In this document: positions 52,950-63,153 of the stretch, one piece after another
Numbering within the stretch: position 1 is the stretch's first letter
Layout of the letters: the number at the start of each line of letters is the position of its first letter
Origin: JAUXFS01 sp963772635
GTDB lineage: Bacteria; Pseudomonadota; Alphaproteobacteria; Rhodospirillales; Defluviicoccaceae
Direction of reading: 5' to 3'
Length of the DNA: 64,000 nucleotides
Assembly: GCA_963772635.1 (NCBI GenBank)
Contig: CAVYYK010000032.1
Span: 124,001 to 188,000, forward strand
Notes under the pieces: model-generated
Databases searched by the model: none
What the model was told of the DNA's origin: nothing
Seen by the model: the letters and a program-made list of their open reading frames with translations, nothing else
Translations under genes and position numbers: made by a program

Positions 52950-53840
52950 ATGAAATCCGATCATGTCCGCGGCCTGGTGATGGTCACCGTCGGCATCCTC
53001 GTCCTCAGCCCGGACGCCCTGATCATTCGTCTGGTCGAGGCCGACCCTTGGACCCTGCTGTGGTGGCGCGGGCTGCTGACCGCCGTCGGTCTCGTCGCTT
53101 ACTTGGTCCTCCGCAACGGCCGCGAGGCCGGCGCAAAGGTGCTGGCGATCGGCCGCCTCGGCCTGCTGTCGACCCCTCTGTTCGCCGGCAGCACCATCCT
53201 GTTCGTCACCTCGGTGACCCTGACCACCGCCGCCAATACCCTGGTGATCGTCAGCGCCGCGCCGTTGTTCGCCGCCGTCTTCAGCCGTCTGTTCCTGGGT
53301 GAGGCGGTGCCGCTGCGCACCTGGTTCGCGGTGGTCGCCGGGGTCGCCGGCATCGCGGTGATCTTCGCCGACAGCCTGGAGGCCGGCAGCCTTTGGGGCG
53401 ACCTGTGCGCCGTCGGAACCGCCGCTTTCCTCGCCGGGCATCTGGTCGTCGCCCGCCATGCCCGCCCGGTCAGCATGGTGCCGGCGGTGGCGATGAGCGG
53501 CCTTCTCGTCACCGCGGTGATGACCCCGCTGGCCGCGCCCTTCGCGATAACGTCCCGGGACTTCGTCCTGCTGTTGGCGCTGGGCCTGGTGATCATGCCG
53601 ATTTCGTTCGGTCTGATCACCACCGGGCCGCGCTACCTGCCGGCGGCGGAAGTCAGCCTGATCATGTTGCTGGAGGCCGTTTTCGGTCCGCTGTGGGTGT
53701 GGCTGGCGGTGGGCGAGGTGCCGGCGCCCGCGACCTTTCTCGGCGGCGCCGTGGTGCTGACCACCCTGATCACCCATGCCGTTCTCGGCCTCCGCCGCGC
53801 CCCGCCCGGATCGAGTTCGAGGTCGCGGCTAGACCGTTGA
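52950..53840 (+). CDS. EamA-type (DMT) transporter
   Basis: A 296-aa membrane protein with ten predicted helices in two EamA repeats (GILVLSPDALIIRLVEADPW ... and DLCAVGTAAFLAGHLVVARH ...). Family members export amino acids or metabolites. ATG 52950 is used; an upstream frame adds unconserved residues. The 3' end overlaps the convergent dehydratase by 12 bp. Substrate unknown. Confidence 0.87.
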   Translation: MKSDHVRGLVMVTVGILVLSPDALIIRLVEADPWTLLWWRGLLTAVGLVAYLVLRNGREAGAKVLAIGRLGLLSTPLFAGSTILFVTSVTLTTAANTLVIVSAAPLFAAVFSRLFLGEAVPLRTWFAVVAGVAGIAVIFADSLEAGSLWGDLCAVGTAAFLAGHLVVARHARPVSMVPAVAMSGLLVTAVMTPLAAPFAITSRDFVLLLALGLVIMPISFGLITTGPRYLPAAEVSLIMLLEAVFGPLWVWLAVGEVPAPATFLGGAVVLTTLITHAVLGLRRAPPGSSSRSRLDR

Positions 53841-54786
53841 TTGCCACGGCAGCCTGTCCAGGTCGACGTTGCCGCCGGTCAGGATCACCCCGACCGTGCG
53901 GTCCCGGAACACATCTGGATAGGCGAGGATCGCGGCAAGCGGCACCGCCGAGGAAGGCTCGACGACGAGTCTTCATCCGCTCCCAAATGAGACGCGTCGC
54001 CGAAACGATCTGCGCCTCGGTCACCGTGAGGATCTCCGCGACGTGTTTGATGACGACGCGGAAGGTCAGCGCGCCCAGCGACGTGCGAAGCCCATCGGCG
54101 ATCGTATCGGGGTTTTCCACCGGAATGATGCGGCCGGCGCGAAAGGAGCGGTAGGCGTCATCGGCGTTCTTCGGTTCGGCTGCGTAGACCCGAGTCCCCT
54201 TCGAGATCGCGGCGCAGGTGATCGAAGTCCCGCTGATCAGGCCGCCGCCGCCGATCGGCGTGACGACGGCATCCGGTTCCGCGACATCCTCCAGCAGTTC
54301 GACGGCGGCCGTCCCCTGCCCGGCGATCACCCGCGGGTCGTTGTACGGATGGACGAAGGTCGCGCCGGTGTCTCGGACCACCTGCTCGAGGGTCTTCTCG
54401 CGCGCCTCCAGGCTCGGCTGACAGTAAACGATCTCCCCTCCGTAACCCCGTACCGCGGCCTGTTTCGCCTTCGGCGCGTTCTCCGGCATGACCACGTGGC
54501 AGCGAATGCCCCGCCACCCCGCCGCCCGGGCCAACGCGGCGGCGTGGTTGCCGGACGAGTGGGTCGCGACGCCGCGGCCGGCTTCCTCCGCCGAAAGCGC
54601 GTACACGGCGTTGGTGGCCCCACGAATCTTGAAGGCGCCGACCTTCTGGAAGTTCTCGCATTTGAAGAAAAGCCGGGCGCCGCTCATCCGGTCCAATGTG
54701 GTGCACGTCAGCACCGGCGTGCGGTGAATGTAGGGCCCGATGCGCTCATGGGCGGCGCGAACATCGTCGAACGTCGGTACGTCCAT
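53829..54786 (-). CDS. PLP-dependent threonine/serine dehydratase family, one frameshift
   Basis: About 318 aa after correction; fold type II. The PLP lysine is in GAFKIRGATNA near residue 52, and the phosphate loop in TPIGGGGLISGT near 178. An extra A near 53972 breaks the frame after RLIWERMK; the alternative frame reads LVVEPSSAVPLAAILAYPD, the conserved end, to a stop at 53829. Length without a regulatory ACT domain fits threo-3-hydroxyaspartate or serine/threonine dehydratases. The neighbouring aspartate genes make hydroxyaspartate an attractive but unproven substrate. Confidence 0.85.
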
Positions 54787-55020
54787 GTTTCATCCCCGCC
54801 GGTGGACTTCGGCCGGTCGGATCGGGCCAAATGAAGAGCATCTCGCGGCCGGCATCCTAGCAGACTCTCGGGAAGATAAAGAAGCGCGACGCTCTCGGGT
54901 ATGGATGCCCTACAAAATTTTCTTGGCCGCGAATTCTCCTCAGAAGGGTATGTGTTCCGACGAGCAACTCAAAGGTGAATTCCGCCGCAATCCCATAGCA
55001 ATAATAGTGGCGAACATACG

Positions 55021-55050
55021 ATGCGATCATTTGGGGAATGATGATCGCAT
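55021..55050. promoter_or_regulatory. Palindrome upstream of the aspartase operon
   Basis: ATGCGATCAT (55021-55030) and ATGATCGCAT (55041-55050) are perfect inverted repeats 10 bp apart, 134 bp before the aspartase start, in the 400-bp spacer 54787-55183. This spacing resembles an operator with half-sites on one DNA face. The rest of the spacer shows no gene; a frame open through it has no family likeness. Confidence 0.5.
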
Positions 55051-55183
55051 TTGCATTGGACCCCGGACGAAGGGAGGGGCATACTTTCTCATCCGCCGGG
55101 AGAAGTGGTGCGTTTCTATCAAGAATTTTGCGGGCGGCGGCAACCTGTCGGATTTCGCACTCGCCGCATTTGGGAGGATGTTC

Positions 55184-57073
<1,890 letters not shown>

Positions 57074-57125
57074 ACACCTGGAGGCGATCGCTCGGCACCA
57101 ATCTTTAGCGCGGGAGAAACGGACA

Positions 57126-58422
57126 ATGGCTACCCAACCATCAAAAAAGACAGGCAAGAAACATCCGCTGTCCTTCTGGACCGGGATGAAGCTGTGGAAA
57201 CAGATCCTCATCGCACTGGTCGCCGGTCTTATCGTCGGCATGATCTTCGGGCCGTCGGCGGGTGTCATCAAACCCGTCGGTACCCTGTTCATCAACGCGA
57301 TCAAAATGCTGATCGTGCCGCTGATCTTCGTATCCCTGGTCTGCGGCATGACCTCGATGCACGACATGACCAAGATGGGGCGCATCGGGCTCAAGACCAT
57401 CGTCCTCTATCTGGCGACGACCGCGGTCGCCATCACCATCGGGCTGGTTTTGGGCACGATCATGCAGCCCGGCGTCGGTATCGGTCTCGAAGCGGCCAAG
57501 GCGGTGGAAGTCAAGGCGGCGCCGTCGCTGATCGACGTCGTCGTCAACCTGATCCCGACCAATCCGGTCGCGGCGATGGCGGACGGCAACATTCTGCAGA
57601 TCATCGTTTTCGCCATCCTGATCGGCCTCGCCATCGTCATCGCCGGCGAGAGCGGCAAGCGGATCAAGGACATCTTCGACTCCCTGGCGGAGGTCATCTA
57701 CAAGTTGACGGCGATCGTCATCTCGTTCGCCCCTTACGGCGTGTTCGCCCTGATGGCCTGGGTCGCGGGAACATACGGTCTCGACGTTCTCCTGCCGCTG
57801 GGAAAAGTCATCCTCGCCGTCTATATCGGTTGCATCATCCATGCGGTGGTCGTCTACGGCGGCTTGCTCACCTTCCTCGCCCGGCTGAACCCGATCCGCT
57901 ACTTCCAGGGCATCGCCGAGGCCCAGGCGGTCGCCTTCACCACGACCAGCAGCTCCGGCACTCTGCCGGTGACGATGAGTTGCGCCCAGAAGAACCTCGG
58001 CGTGTCGAAGAGCGTGTCCAGTTTCGTGCTGCCCTTGGGCGCGACCATCAACATGGACGGGACCGCCCTCTATCAAGGGGTTTGCGCGCTGTTCGTCGCC
58101 CAGGCGTTCGGGGTCGAACTCGGCTTTGGCCAGTATCGTCACCATCATCATGACCGCGACCCTGGCTTCGATCGGCACCGCCGGCGTCCCCGGCGCCGGG
58201 CTGATCATGCTGTCGCTGGTGCTGACGTCCGTCGGCCTGCCCATCGAGGGCGTCGCCATCATTGCCGGGATCGATCGCATCCTCGACATGGCGCGCACCG
58301 CCCTCAACGTCACCGGCGACGGAATGGTGGCGGTCCTGGTGGCGAAAAGCGAAAAGGAATTGAACGAAACCGTCTACAGCAAACCGCATGTCCTCGAGCC
58401 GGAAGAGCTACCGGCCGAATAG
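57126..58422 (+). CDS. Dicarboxylate/amino acid:cation symporter, one frameshift
   Basis: An about 432-aa DAACS (GltP/DctA) carrier. Helix 1 to HP2 regions are clear: MLIVPLIFVSLVCGMTS, the serine-rich hairpin FTTTSSSGTLPVT, and TINMDGTALYQGV. An extra T near 58125 shifts the frame after GVELG; the alternative frame continues LASIVTIIMTATLASIGTAG and DRILDMARTALNVTGD to the stop at 58422. GGGAGA precedes ATG 57126. Between aspartase and racemase genes it most likely imports aspartate or glutamate. Confidence 0.9.
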
Positions 58423-58431
58423 GCCCGAAAA

Positions 58432-58461
58432 AGGGGGTGCCGGGTCAGGTCGGCGCCCCCT
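58432..58461 (+). terminator. Hairpin inside the aspartate operon
   Basis: AGGGGGTGCC (58432-58441) pairs with GGCGCCCCCT (58452-58461), a 10-bp stem with one G-T pair and a 10-nt loop, ending 45 bp before the racemase start. No T-run follows, so it may lower read-through or protect the 3' end of the upstream message rather than stop it fully. Confidence 0.4.
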
Positions 58462-58506
58462 ATCCTCGGAACGACGTCATCCGGCAGAAATGGACCACGT
58501 CGAGCC

Positions 58507-59961
58507 ATGACCGCGCACAGGCAGAAATTCGGCATCGTCGGCGGGTTGGGCCCGCTGGCCGGGGCCGACATCTTTTTCAAGCTGGTGAAATCCACTCCCG
58601 CCGGCAGCGACAGCGAGCACTTCGACATCGTCTACGAGCAGCACCCGTTCGACGACGGTCACGCGTTCGCCGACGAGAACTTCAACCCCAACGCCCGCAA
58701 GTTCTATGTCTACAACACCATCAGGGAATTGCAGAAACGCGATGTCACCGCGGTCATCCTGACCTGCTTCATCAGCCACACGTTTCTCGACGAGATCCAG
58801 CCCGAGATCAAGACGCCGATCATCAGCATCATGGAGGCGTTGCGCGCCCATCTCGGCCGGGACTATCCGACCTTACGCAAGCTGGGTGTTCTGACCTCGA
58901 CCTTCGTCCGCAAGAAGGGGCTGTTCGAAAGAACCTTCACGGACGACTACGAACTGATCTACCCGAACCCGTCGGTGCAACGGAACTGCCTGATGGAAGC
59001 CATCTACGGCCCCCGCGGCATCAAGGCGGGGCGGCTGCGCGGAGAGTCCATCGAACTCGTTCTGCGCGCGTGCCGCGATGTCATCGACCAGGGGGCGGAA
59101 ATCATCGTGCCCGGCTTCACCGAGATCCCGATCGTCATCAACTCGCTGCGCACGGCGTTCAACGTCCCGATCGTCGACTGCAACCAGGCGTATGCCGAAT
59201 ACGCGATCGGTTACCGCGGGCTCTCGGCCACGAGACCGTACAAGATCGGCATCATCGGCGGCGTCGGTCCCGCCGCGACGGTGGATTTCATGGACAAGGT
59301 CATCCACCGAACCAAGGCGAAGCGGGACCAGGATCACGTCAAGATGGTCGTCGAGCACAACCCGCAGATTCCCGATCGCACCGAGAACCTGATCGGCGAA
59401 GGCCCCGACCCGACCATCCCGCTCTATTCCGCCTGCAAGAAGCTCGAAGCCCAGGGCGCCGACATGATCGCGATTCCGTGCAATACCGCCCATGCCTATG
59501 TCGAACGCATCCAGCGTTATCTGAGCGTTCCGGTGGTCAACATGCTGTTCGAAACGGTCGAGTACATCAAACGGCGTCATGGCGACCGCCGCACCGTCGG
59601 TTTGCTGGCGACCTCGGGAACGGTCGCCAGCCGAGTCTACCACGACATCATCGAAGCGGCCGGGCTGAACACCGTGGTGCCGGACCCGGCGCATCAGGAT
59701 CTGGTCATGCGCGCCATATACGGCGAGAAGGGCGTAAAGGCGGGCTATACGGAAGGCGAATGCAAGCAGGACCTGGTGCGGGCCCTGGAGAACGTGGTCG
59801 AGCAAGGCGCGGACGTGGTCATCCTCGGCTGTACCGAGCTTCCCTTGCTTTTGCAGCAGACGGAGGACTTTCCGGTCGCCGGCAAGAGCGTCGTGGTCCT
59901 GGATCCGACCGATATCCTGGCCCGCAAGTGCGTCCAGCTGTCCCGCGACGAGGCCGCTTGA
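58507..59961 (+). CDS. Tandem aspartate/glutamate racemase, first domain degenerate
   Basis: A 484-aa protein made of two Asp/Glu racemase domains; normal enzymes have one of about 230 aa. The C-terminal domain starts at KIGIIGGVGPAATVDFMDKV and has both catalytic Cys: IPCNTAHAY near residue 320 and LGCTELPLLL near 440. The N-terminal domain (FGIVGGLGPLAGADIFFKLV) keeps the first Cys (LTCFISHTF) but has GFTEIPIV where the second GCTE should be. So only the C-terminal half looks catalytic; the other may be structural or regulatory. Position behind aspartase and symporter suggests D-aspartate use. Confidence 0.88.
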   Translation: MTAHRQKFGIVGGLGPLAGADIFFKLVKSTPAGSDSEHFDIVYEQHPFDDGHAFADENFNPNARKFYVYNTIRELQKRDVTAVILTCFISHTFLDEIQPEIKTPIISIMEALRAHLGRDYPTLRKLGVLTSTFVRKKGLFERTFTDDYELIYPNPSVQRNCLMEAIYGPRGIKAGRLRGESIELVLRACRDVIDQGAEIIVPGFTEIPIVINSLRTAFNVPIVDCNQAYAEYAIGYRGLSATRPYKIGIIGGVGPAATVDFMDKVIHRTKAKRDQDHVKMVVEHNPQIPDRTENLIGEGPDPTIPLYSACKKLEAQGADMIAIPCNTAHAYVERIQRYLSVPVVNMLFETVEYIKRRHGDRRTVGLLATSGTVASRVYHDIIEAAGLNTVVPDPAHQDLVMRAIYGEKGVKAGYTEGECKQDLVRALENVVEQGADVVILGCTELPLLLQQTEDFPVAGKSVVVLDPTDILARKCVQLSRDEAA

Positions 59962-59983
59962 CCCGGCCCCGTCACCGACGTCG

Positions 59984-60766
59984 TCACTCGAACGCGTAGG
60001 TGTCCATGGCGAGGACGCCGTAGGTGTAGCTGTGGTGGACCCGCCGACCGCCGCCGCCGGGCCGGCCGGCGCCGATCGCCGTGAACAGCGGCAGGAGATG
60101 CTCTTCGGTGGGATGGTTGCGCGCCGCATGGGGAGCGAGTGTCCGGTAGTTCAGCAGGTCGTCGGTACGGCCTTGGGCGATGGCGGCGGCCAACCACTCG
60201 GCGAAGCCGGTCACCCACTCCGGGGCCGGCGCGTCGTGATCCCCCCAGCGCAGTTCTCGCAGGTTGTGGGTGGCGCTGCCGGTGGCCATCACCAGAACGC
60301 CGTCGTCGCGCAGCGGGCGGATCAGCTCGCCCAGGGTCCGGTGATGGTCCGGTCCCCTGGCGGGGTCGATCGAAAGTTGGACCACCGGGATGTCCGCCTG
60401 CGGATACATCAGCAACAGCGGCACCCAGGCGCCGTGATCGAGACCGCGATCCGGGTCCAGTTCGGTTTCGATTCCCGTCTCGTCGAGCAACCGTCCGACC
60501 CGTTCCGCCAGTTCGGGCGCGCCCGGCGCCGGGTAGACGATCTCTCCGAGCGCGGGAGGGAACCCCCTGAAATCGTGGATCGTCTCCGGCCGCGGTCCGG
60601 CGGTCAGCGAGGCGACCGGAGCCTCCCAATGGGCCGAGACGACCAGGATCGCCTCGGGTGTGCCGAGCTTGGCGCCATAGCCCTTCAGGAACCTGTGCGC
60701 GGCACCGTCCTCGATCGCCAGCGTCGGCGCGCCGTGGGTGACGAACAGGCTCGGAAACACGGTCAC
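59984..60766 (-). CDS. ygiD: 4,5-DOPA dioxygenase-type extradiol dioxygenase
   Basis: A 260-aa class III (LigB-type) extradiol dioxygenase. Metal ligands are visible: SLFVTHGAPTLAIED at the N-terminus, ILVVSAHWEAPV near residue 42, GLDHGAWVPLLLMYPQ near 112 and NLRELRWGDHDAP. Relatives open catechol rings; E. coli YgiD acts on DOPA. Start GTG 60766 overlaps the matB stop as GTGA. Whether it shares a pathway with the malonyl-CoA ligase is unclear. Confidence 0.88.
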   Translation of the reverse strand: MTVFPSLFVTHGAPTLAIEDGAAHRFLKGYGAKLGTPEAILVVSAHWEAPVASLTAGPRPETIHDFRGFPPALGEIVYPAPGAPELAERVGRLLDETGIETELDPDRGLDHGAWVPLLLMYPQADIPVVQLSIDPARGPDHHRTLGELIRPLRDDGVLVMATGSATHNLRELRWGDHDAPAPEWVTGFAEWLAAAIAQGRTDDLLNYRTLAPHAARNHPTEEHLLPLFTAIGAGRPGGGGRRVHHSYTYGVLAMDTYAFE

Positions 60767-62298
60767 TTGTTTCCCTTGGCGCGGATCTGAAGATGTCGGC
60801 GTAGCGGTCGCGAAGCGCGTTCTTCTGGACCTTGCCCATGGTGTTGCGCGGAAGATCGTCGACGAAGAACACCTTTTTCGGTTGCTTGAACTTGGCGAGT
60901 TTGCCCTTGAGGCCGGCGAGGACGGCCGCCTCGGTCACGTCCGCGGTGCCGTCGGCGACGACGACGGCGGCGACGCCTTCGCCGAAGTCGGGGTGGGGCA
61001 CGCCGATCACCGCCGATTCCTTGACGCCGGGGATTTCGTCGATGTGCCCTTCGATCTCCTTCGGATAGACGTTGAACCCGCCGGAGATGATCAGGTCCTT
61101 GGCGCGGCCGACGATGGAGACGCGGCCGGTCTCGTCCATCACCGCCACGTCGCCGGTGATGAAGAAGCCGTCGTCGCGGAACTCGGCGGCGGTCTTGTCG
61201 GGCATCCGCCAATAGCCCTTGAACACGTTCGGCCCGCTGATCTCGAGAACGCCGGCCTCGCCGCGGGCGACCTCGTTGCCGTCGTCGTCGGCGACGCGGG
61301 CCTCGACCCCCGGCAGCGGAAACCCGACGGTGCCGGGCACCCGCTCCCCGTCGTAAGGGTTGGAGGTGATCATCCCCGCTTCGGTCATGCCGTAACGCTC
61401 GAGAATCCGGTGCCCGGTTCTCTCCTCGAAGGCGGCGAAGGTATCGGCGAGCAGCGGCGCCGAGCCGGCGATGAACAGCCGCATGTTGCGGCAGACTTCC
61501 CTGTTCAGCCCCGGCTCTTCCAAAAGCCGGGTGTAGAACGTCGGCACGCCCATGAACACCGTCGATCGCGGCAGCCGGTCGAGGACGGCGTCGATGTCGA
61601 ACTTGGGCAGGAACAGCACCGGCGAGCCGTTCAGCATCGCGCAATGCAACGCCACGAACAGCCCGTGGACATGATAGATCGGCAGGGCGTGGAGCAGCAC
61701 GTCCCCCGGCACCCAGTGCCAATAGCGGTGGAGAGTGAGAGCGTTGGACGCCAGGTTGGCGTGGCTCAACATCGCCCCCTTCGACCGTCCCGTCGTCCCC
61801 GAAGTATAGAGGATCGCCGCCAGATCGTCCTCGCCGCAGGTTTCGACGGAAGGATCGATGGCCATATCGACGCTCTGCTCGGTCAACGTCCCGCCGTCGT
61901 CGGCGCCGAGGGTGAGGACGTGCGGCACGCCGATCTCGTCCGCCGTTCGCCGGTGTTCCCGGTAGTTGTCGGGACGGCAGACGAACAGGCGTGGCTCGGC
62001 GTCCTCCATGAAGTAGCGGACTTCGGCGGCGGTATAGGCGGTGTTGAGGGGAATGTAGATCGCCCCGCAGCGGAGACAGGCGAGATAGAGGAGAACCGCC
62101 GTGGGCGACTTGTCGACCTGAACGATCACCCGGTCGCCCTTGCGCAACGCCCAGCGCCTTCAAAAGGCTGACCAGCTTTCCCGTCTCGTCGTCGACCGCC
62201 GCGTAGGCAAGCCGGCGACCGTCCTCCGCTTCGAGGAAGCAGGTGTCGTCCCCGGGAAACCGGGAGCGAAACAGCGCATAGAGGTTGGCGTTGTCCAT
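60763..62298 (-). CDS. matB: Malonyl-CoA ligase (MatB-like), two frame breaks
   Basis: An acyl-adenylate-forming enzyme of about 511 aa. The N-terminus MDNANLYALFRSRFPGDD is in one frame up to LVSLLKALGV; an extra T near 62147 shifts to the frame of the body (VRKGDRVIVQVDKSPTAVLL after correction). The body shows ILYTSGTTGRSKGAM (P-loop), MTEAGMITSNPY, GRAKDLIISGGFNVYP and the acyl-transfer Lys region LPRNTMGKVQKNALRDRY, in the MatB style. A second break near 60780 precedes the stop at 60763. MatB makes malonyl-CoA from malonate. A Gfo/Idh remnant lies upstream. Confidence 0.86.
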   Translation of the reverse strand: MDNANLYALFRSRFPGDDTCFLEAEDGRRLAYAAVDDETGKLVSLLKALGVAQGRPGDRSGRQVAHGGSPLSRLSPLRGDLHSPQHRLYRRRSPLLHGGRRATPVRLPSRQLPGTPANGGRDRRAARPHPRRRRRRDVDRAERRYGHRSFRRNLRRGRSGGDPLYFGDDGTVEGGDVEPRQPGVQRSHSPPLLALGAGGRAAPRPADLSCPRAVRGVALRDAERLAGAVPAQVRHRRRPRPAAAIDGVHGRADVLHPAFGRAGAEQGSLPQHAAVHRRLGAAARRYLRRLRGENRAPDSRALRHDRSGDDHLQPLRRGAGARHRRVSAAGGRGPRRRRRRQRGRPRRGRRSRDQRAERVQGLLADARQDRRRVPRRRLLHHRRRGGDGRDRPRLHRRPRQGPDHLRRVQRLSEGDRRAHRRNPRRQGIGGDRRAPPRLRRRRRRRRRRRRHRGRDRGGRPRRPQGQTRQVQATEKGVLRRRSSAQHHGQGPEERASRPLRRHLQIRAKGNK

Positions 62299-62375
62299 CC
62301 GCCTCTCCTTTCTTGGGACCGCCTGGAGACGGTGTTCGGCTATGGTCTACCTCTCTCCCCCAACCGTGTCGAGGG

Positions 62376-62490
62376 TCACGGCACCTTCACCAAGTCCCCT
62401 TGACGGGCGGCGGAGGCGGCGATCGCTTCGAAAACGGCGACGCCGTGAACGGCCTCGTCGGCGGTGATCGGATAGGCCGTCGGCCGCCCG
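62376..62490 (-). pseudogene. C-terminal remnant of a Gfo/Idh/MocA oxidoreductase
   Basis: About 38 codons read PTAYPITADEAVHGVAVFEA then IAASAARQGDLVKVP and stop at 62376, the standard end of Gfo/Idh/MocA sugar dehydrogenases. The upstream 310 codons are absent; from 62491 to about 62640 the sequence is unrelated and unrecognised. The gene was deleted or cut by a rearrangement. The 363-bp stretch 62299-62661 holds nothing else I can name. Confidence 0.6.
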
Positions 62491-62661
62491 CCCGTTGCTC
62501 CTGGACATCTTGGCCCTTAAGCTCCTGACCATGCTCCGGCGATCCTTCATGCGCGATTTGGCCCTCGACCGTGACGGAGGTCACGTCCACTTCCTTGTGA
62601 CCGTGCATTCCGGTCTCGCCTTAGGGCACTGTCCGCACTTTGGATTTCGAGAGGTCAGGTG

Positions 62662-63057
62662 ATGGCTATTGAAGCCGATTTGAATACCCTGAAGACCGAG
62701 GTCGTCGATTGCTATCGACGCTATCTCGACGCGTTTCTTGCCGACGACGTGAACGCAATCGACGCTCTGATCAGATATCCGCTAACCTACATCGGCGATG
62801 GCGACGTGAGGACTTTCGACAGCTACCCGATCAAACCCTCGGATCTGATGCGCGAGAAGGGTTGGCACACATCGGCTGGTCTGGAGTACGAAGTAGTCGG
62901 CATCAGCCGGACCAAGGCACACGTCATTCTGCGTTCGGGCGCGCGGCTGCGCGAGGATGGCTCGAAGATCGAGGACATCTTCGCTTTCTACGCCTGGACG
63001 CGGACCGATGACGGCTGGAAGATGTTTGCGGTGTCGGACATTGTCGTCCCCGCCTGA
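62662..63057 (+). CDS. NTF2-like / SnoaL-type protein
   Basis: A 131-aa cone-shaped alpha+beta-type protein. The start helix (LKTEVVDCYRRYLDAFLADD), AIDALIRYPLTYIGDGDVRTF and the final strands KIEDIFAFYAWTRTDDGWKMF fit the NTF2-like fold. Such proteins are isomerases, cyclases or binding proteins; no catalytic residues can be assigned. ATG 62662 follows GAGAGGTCAGGTG. A GTG directly upstream is an alternative start. Confidence 0.78.
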   Translation: MAIEADLNTLKTEVVDCYRRYLDAFLADDVNAIDALIRYPLTYIGDGDVRTFDSYPIKPSDLMREKGWHTSAGLEYEVVGISRTKAHVILRSGARLREDGSKIEDIFAFYAWTRTDDGWKMFAVSDIVVPA

Positions 63058-63153
63058 CGTCTATTTGAGCAGTTGACTTGGCTGCATTCTCCCTAGGCAC
63101 ACCGTAGTATCTTTTGCCGGCCGTCTGGGCGCGGCCTCGGTGGACCTCGACCG

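Noticed and set aside
62387..62608. 73-codon minus-strand gene before the NTF2-like gene
   Set aside because: It is out of frame with the recognisable Gfo/Idh remnant in the same place and has no motif.
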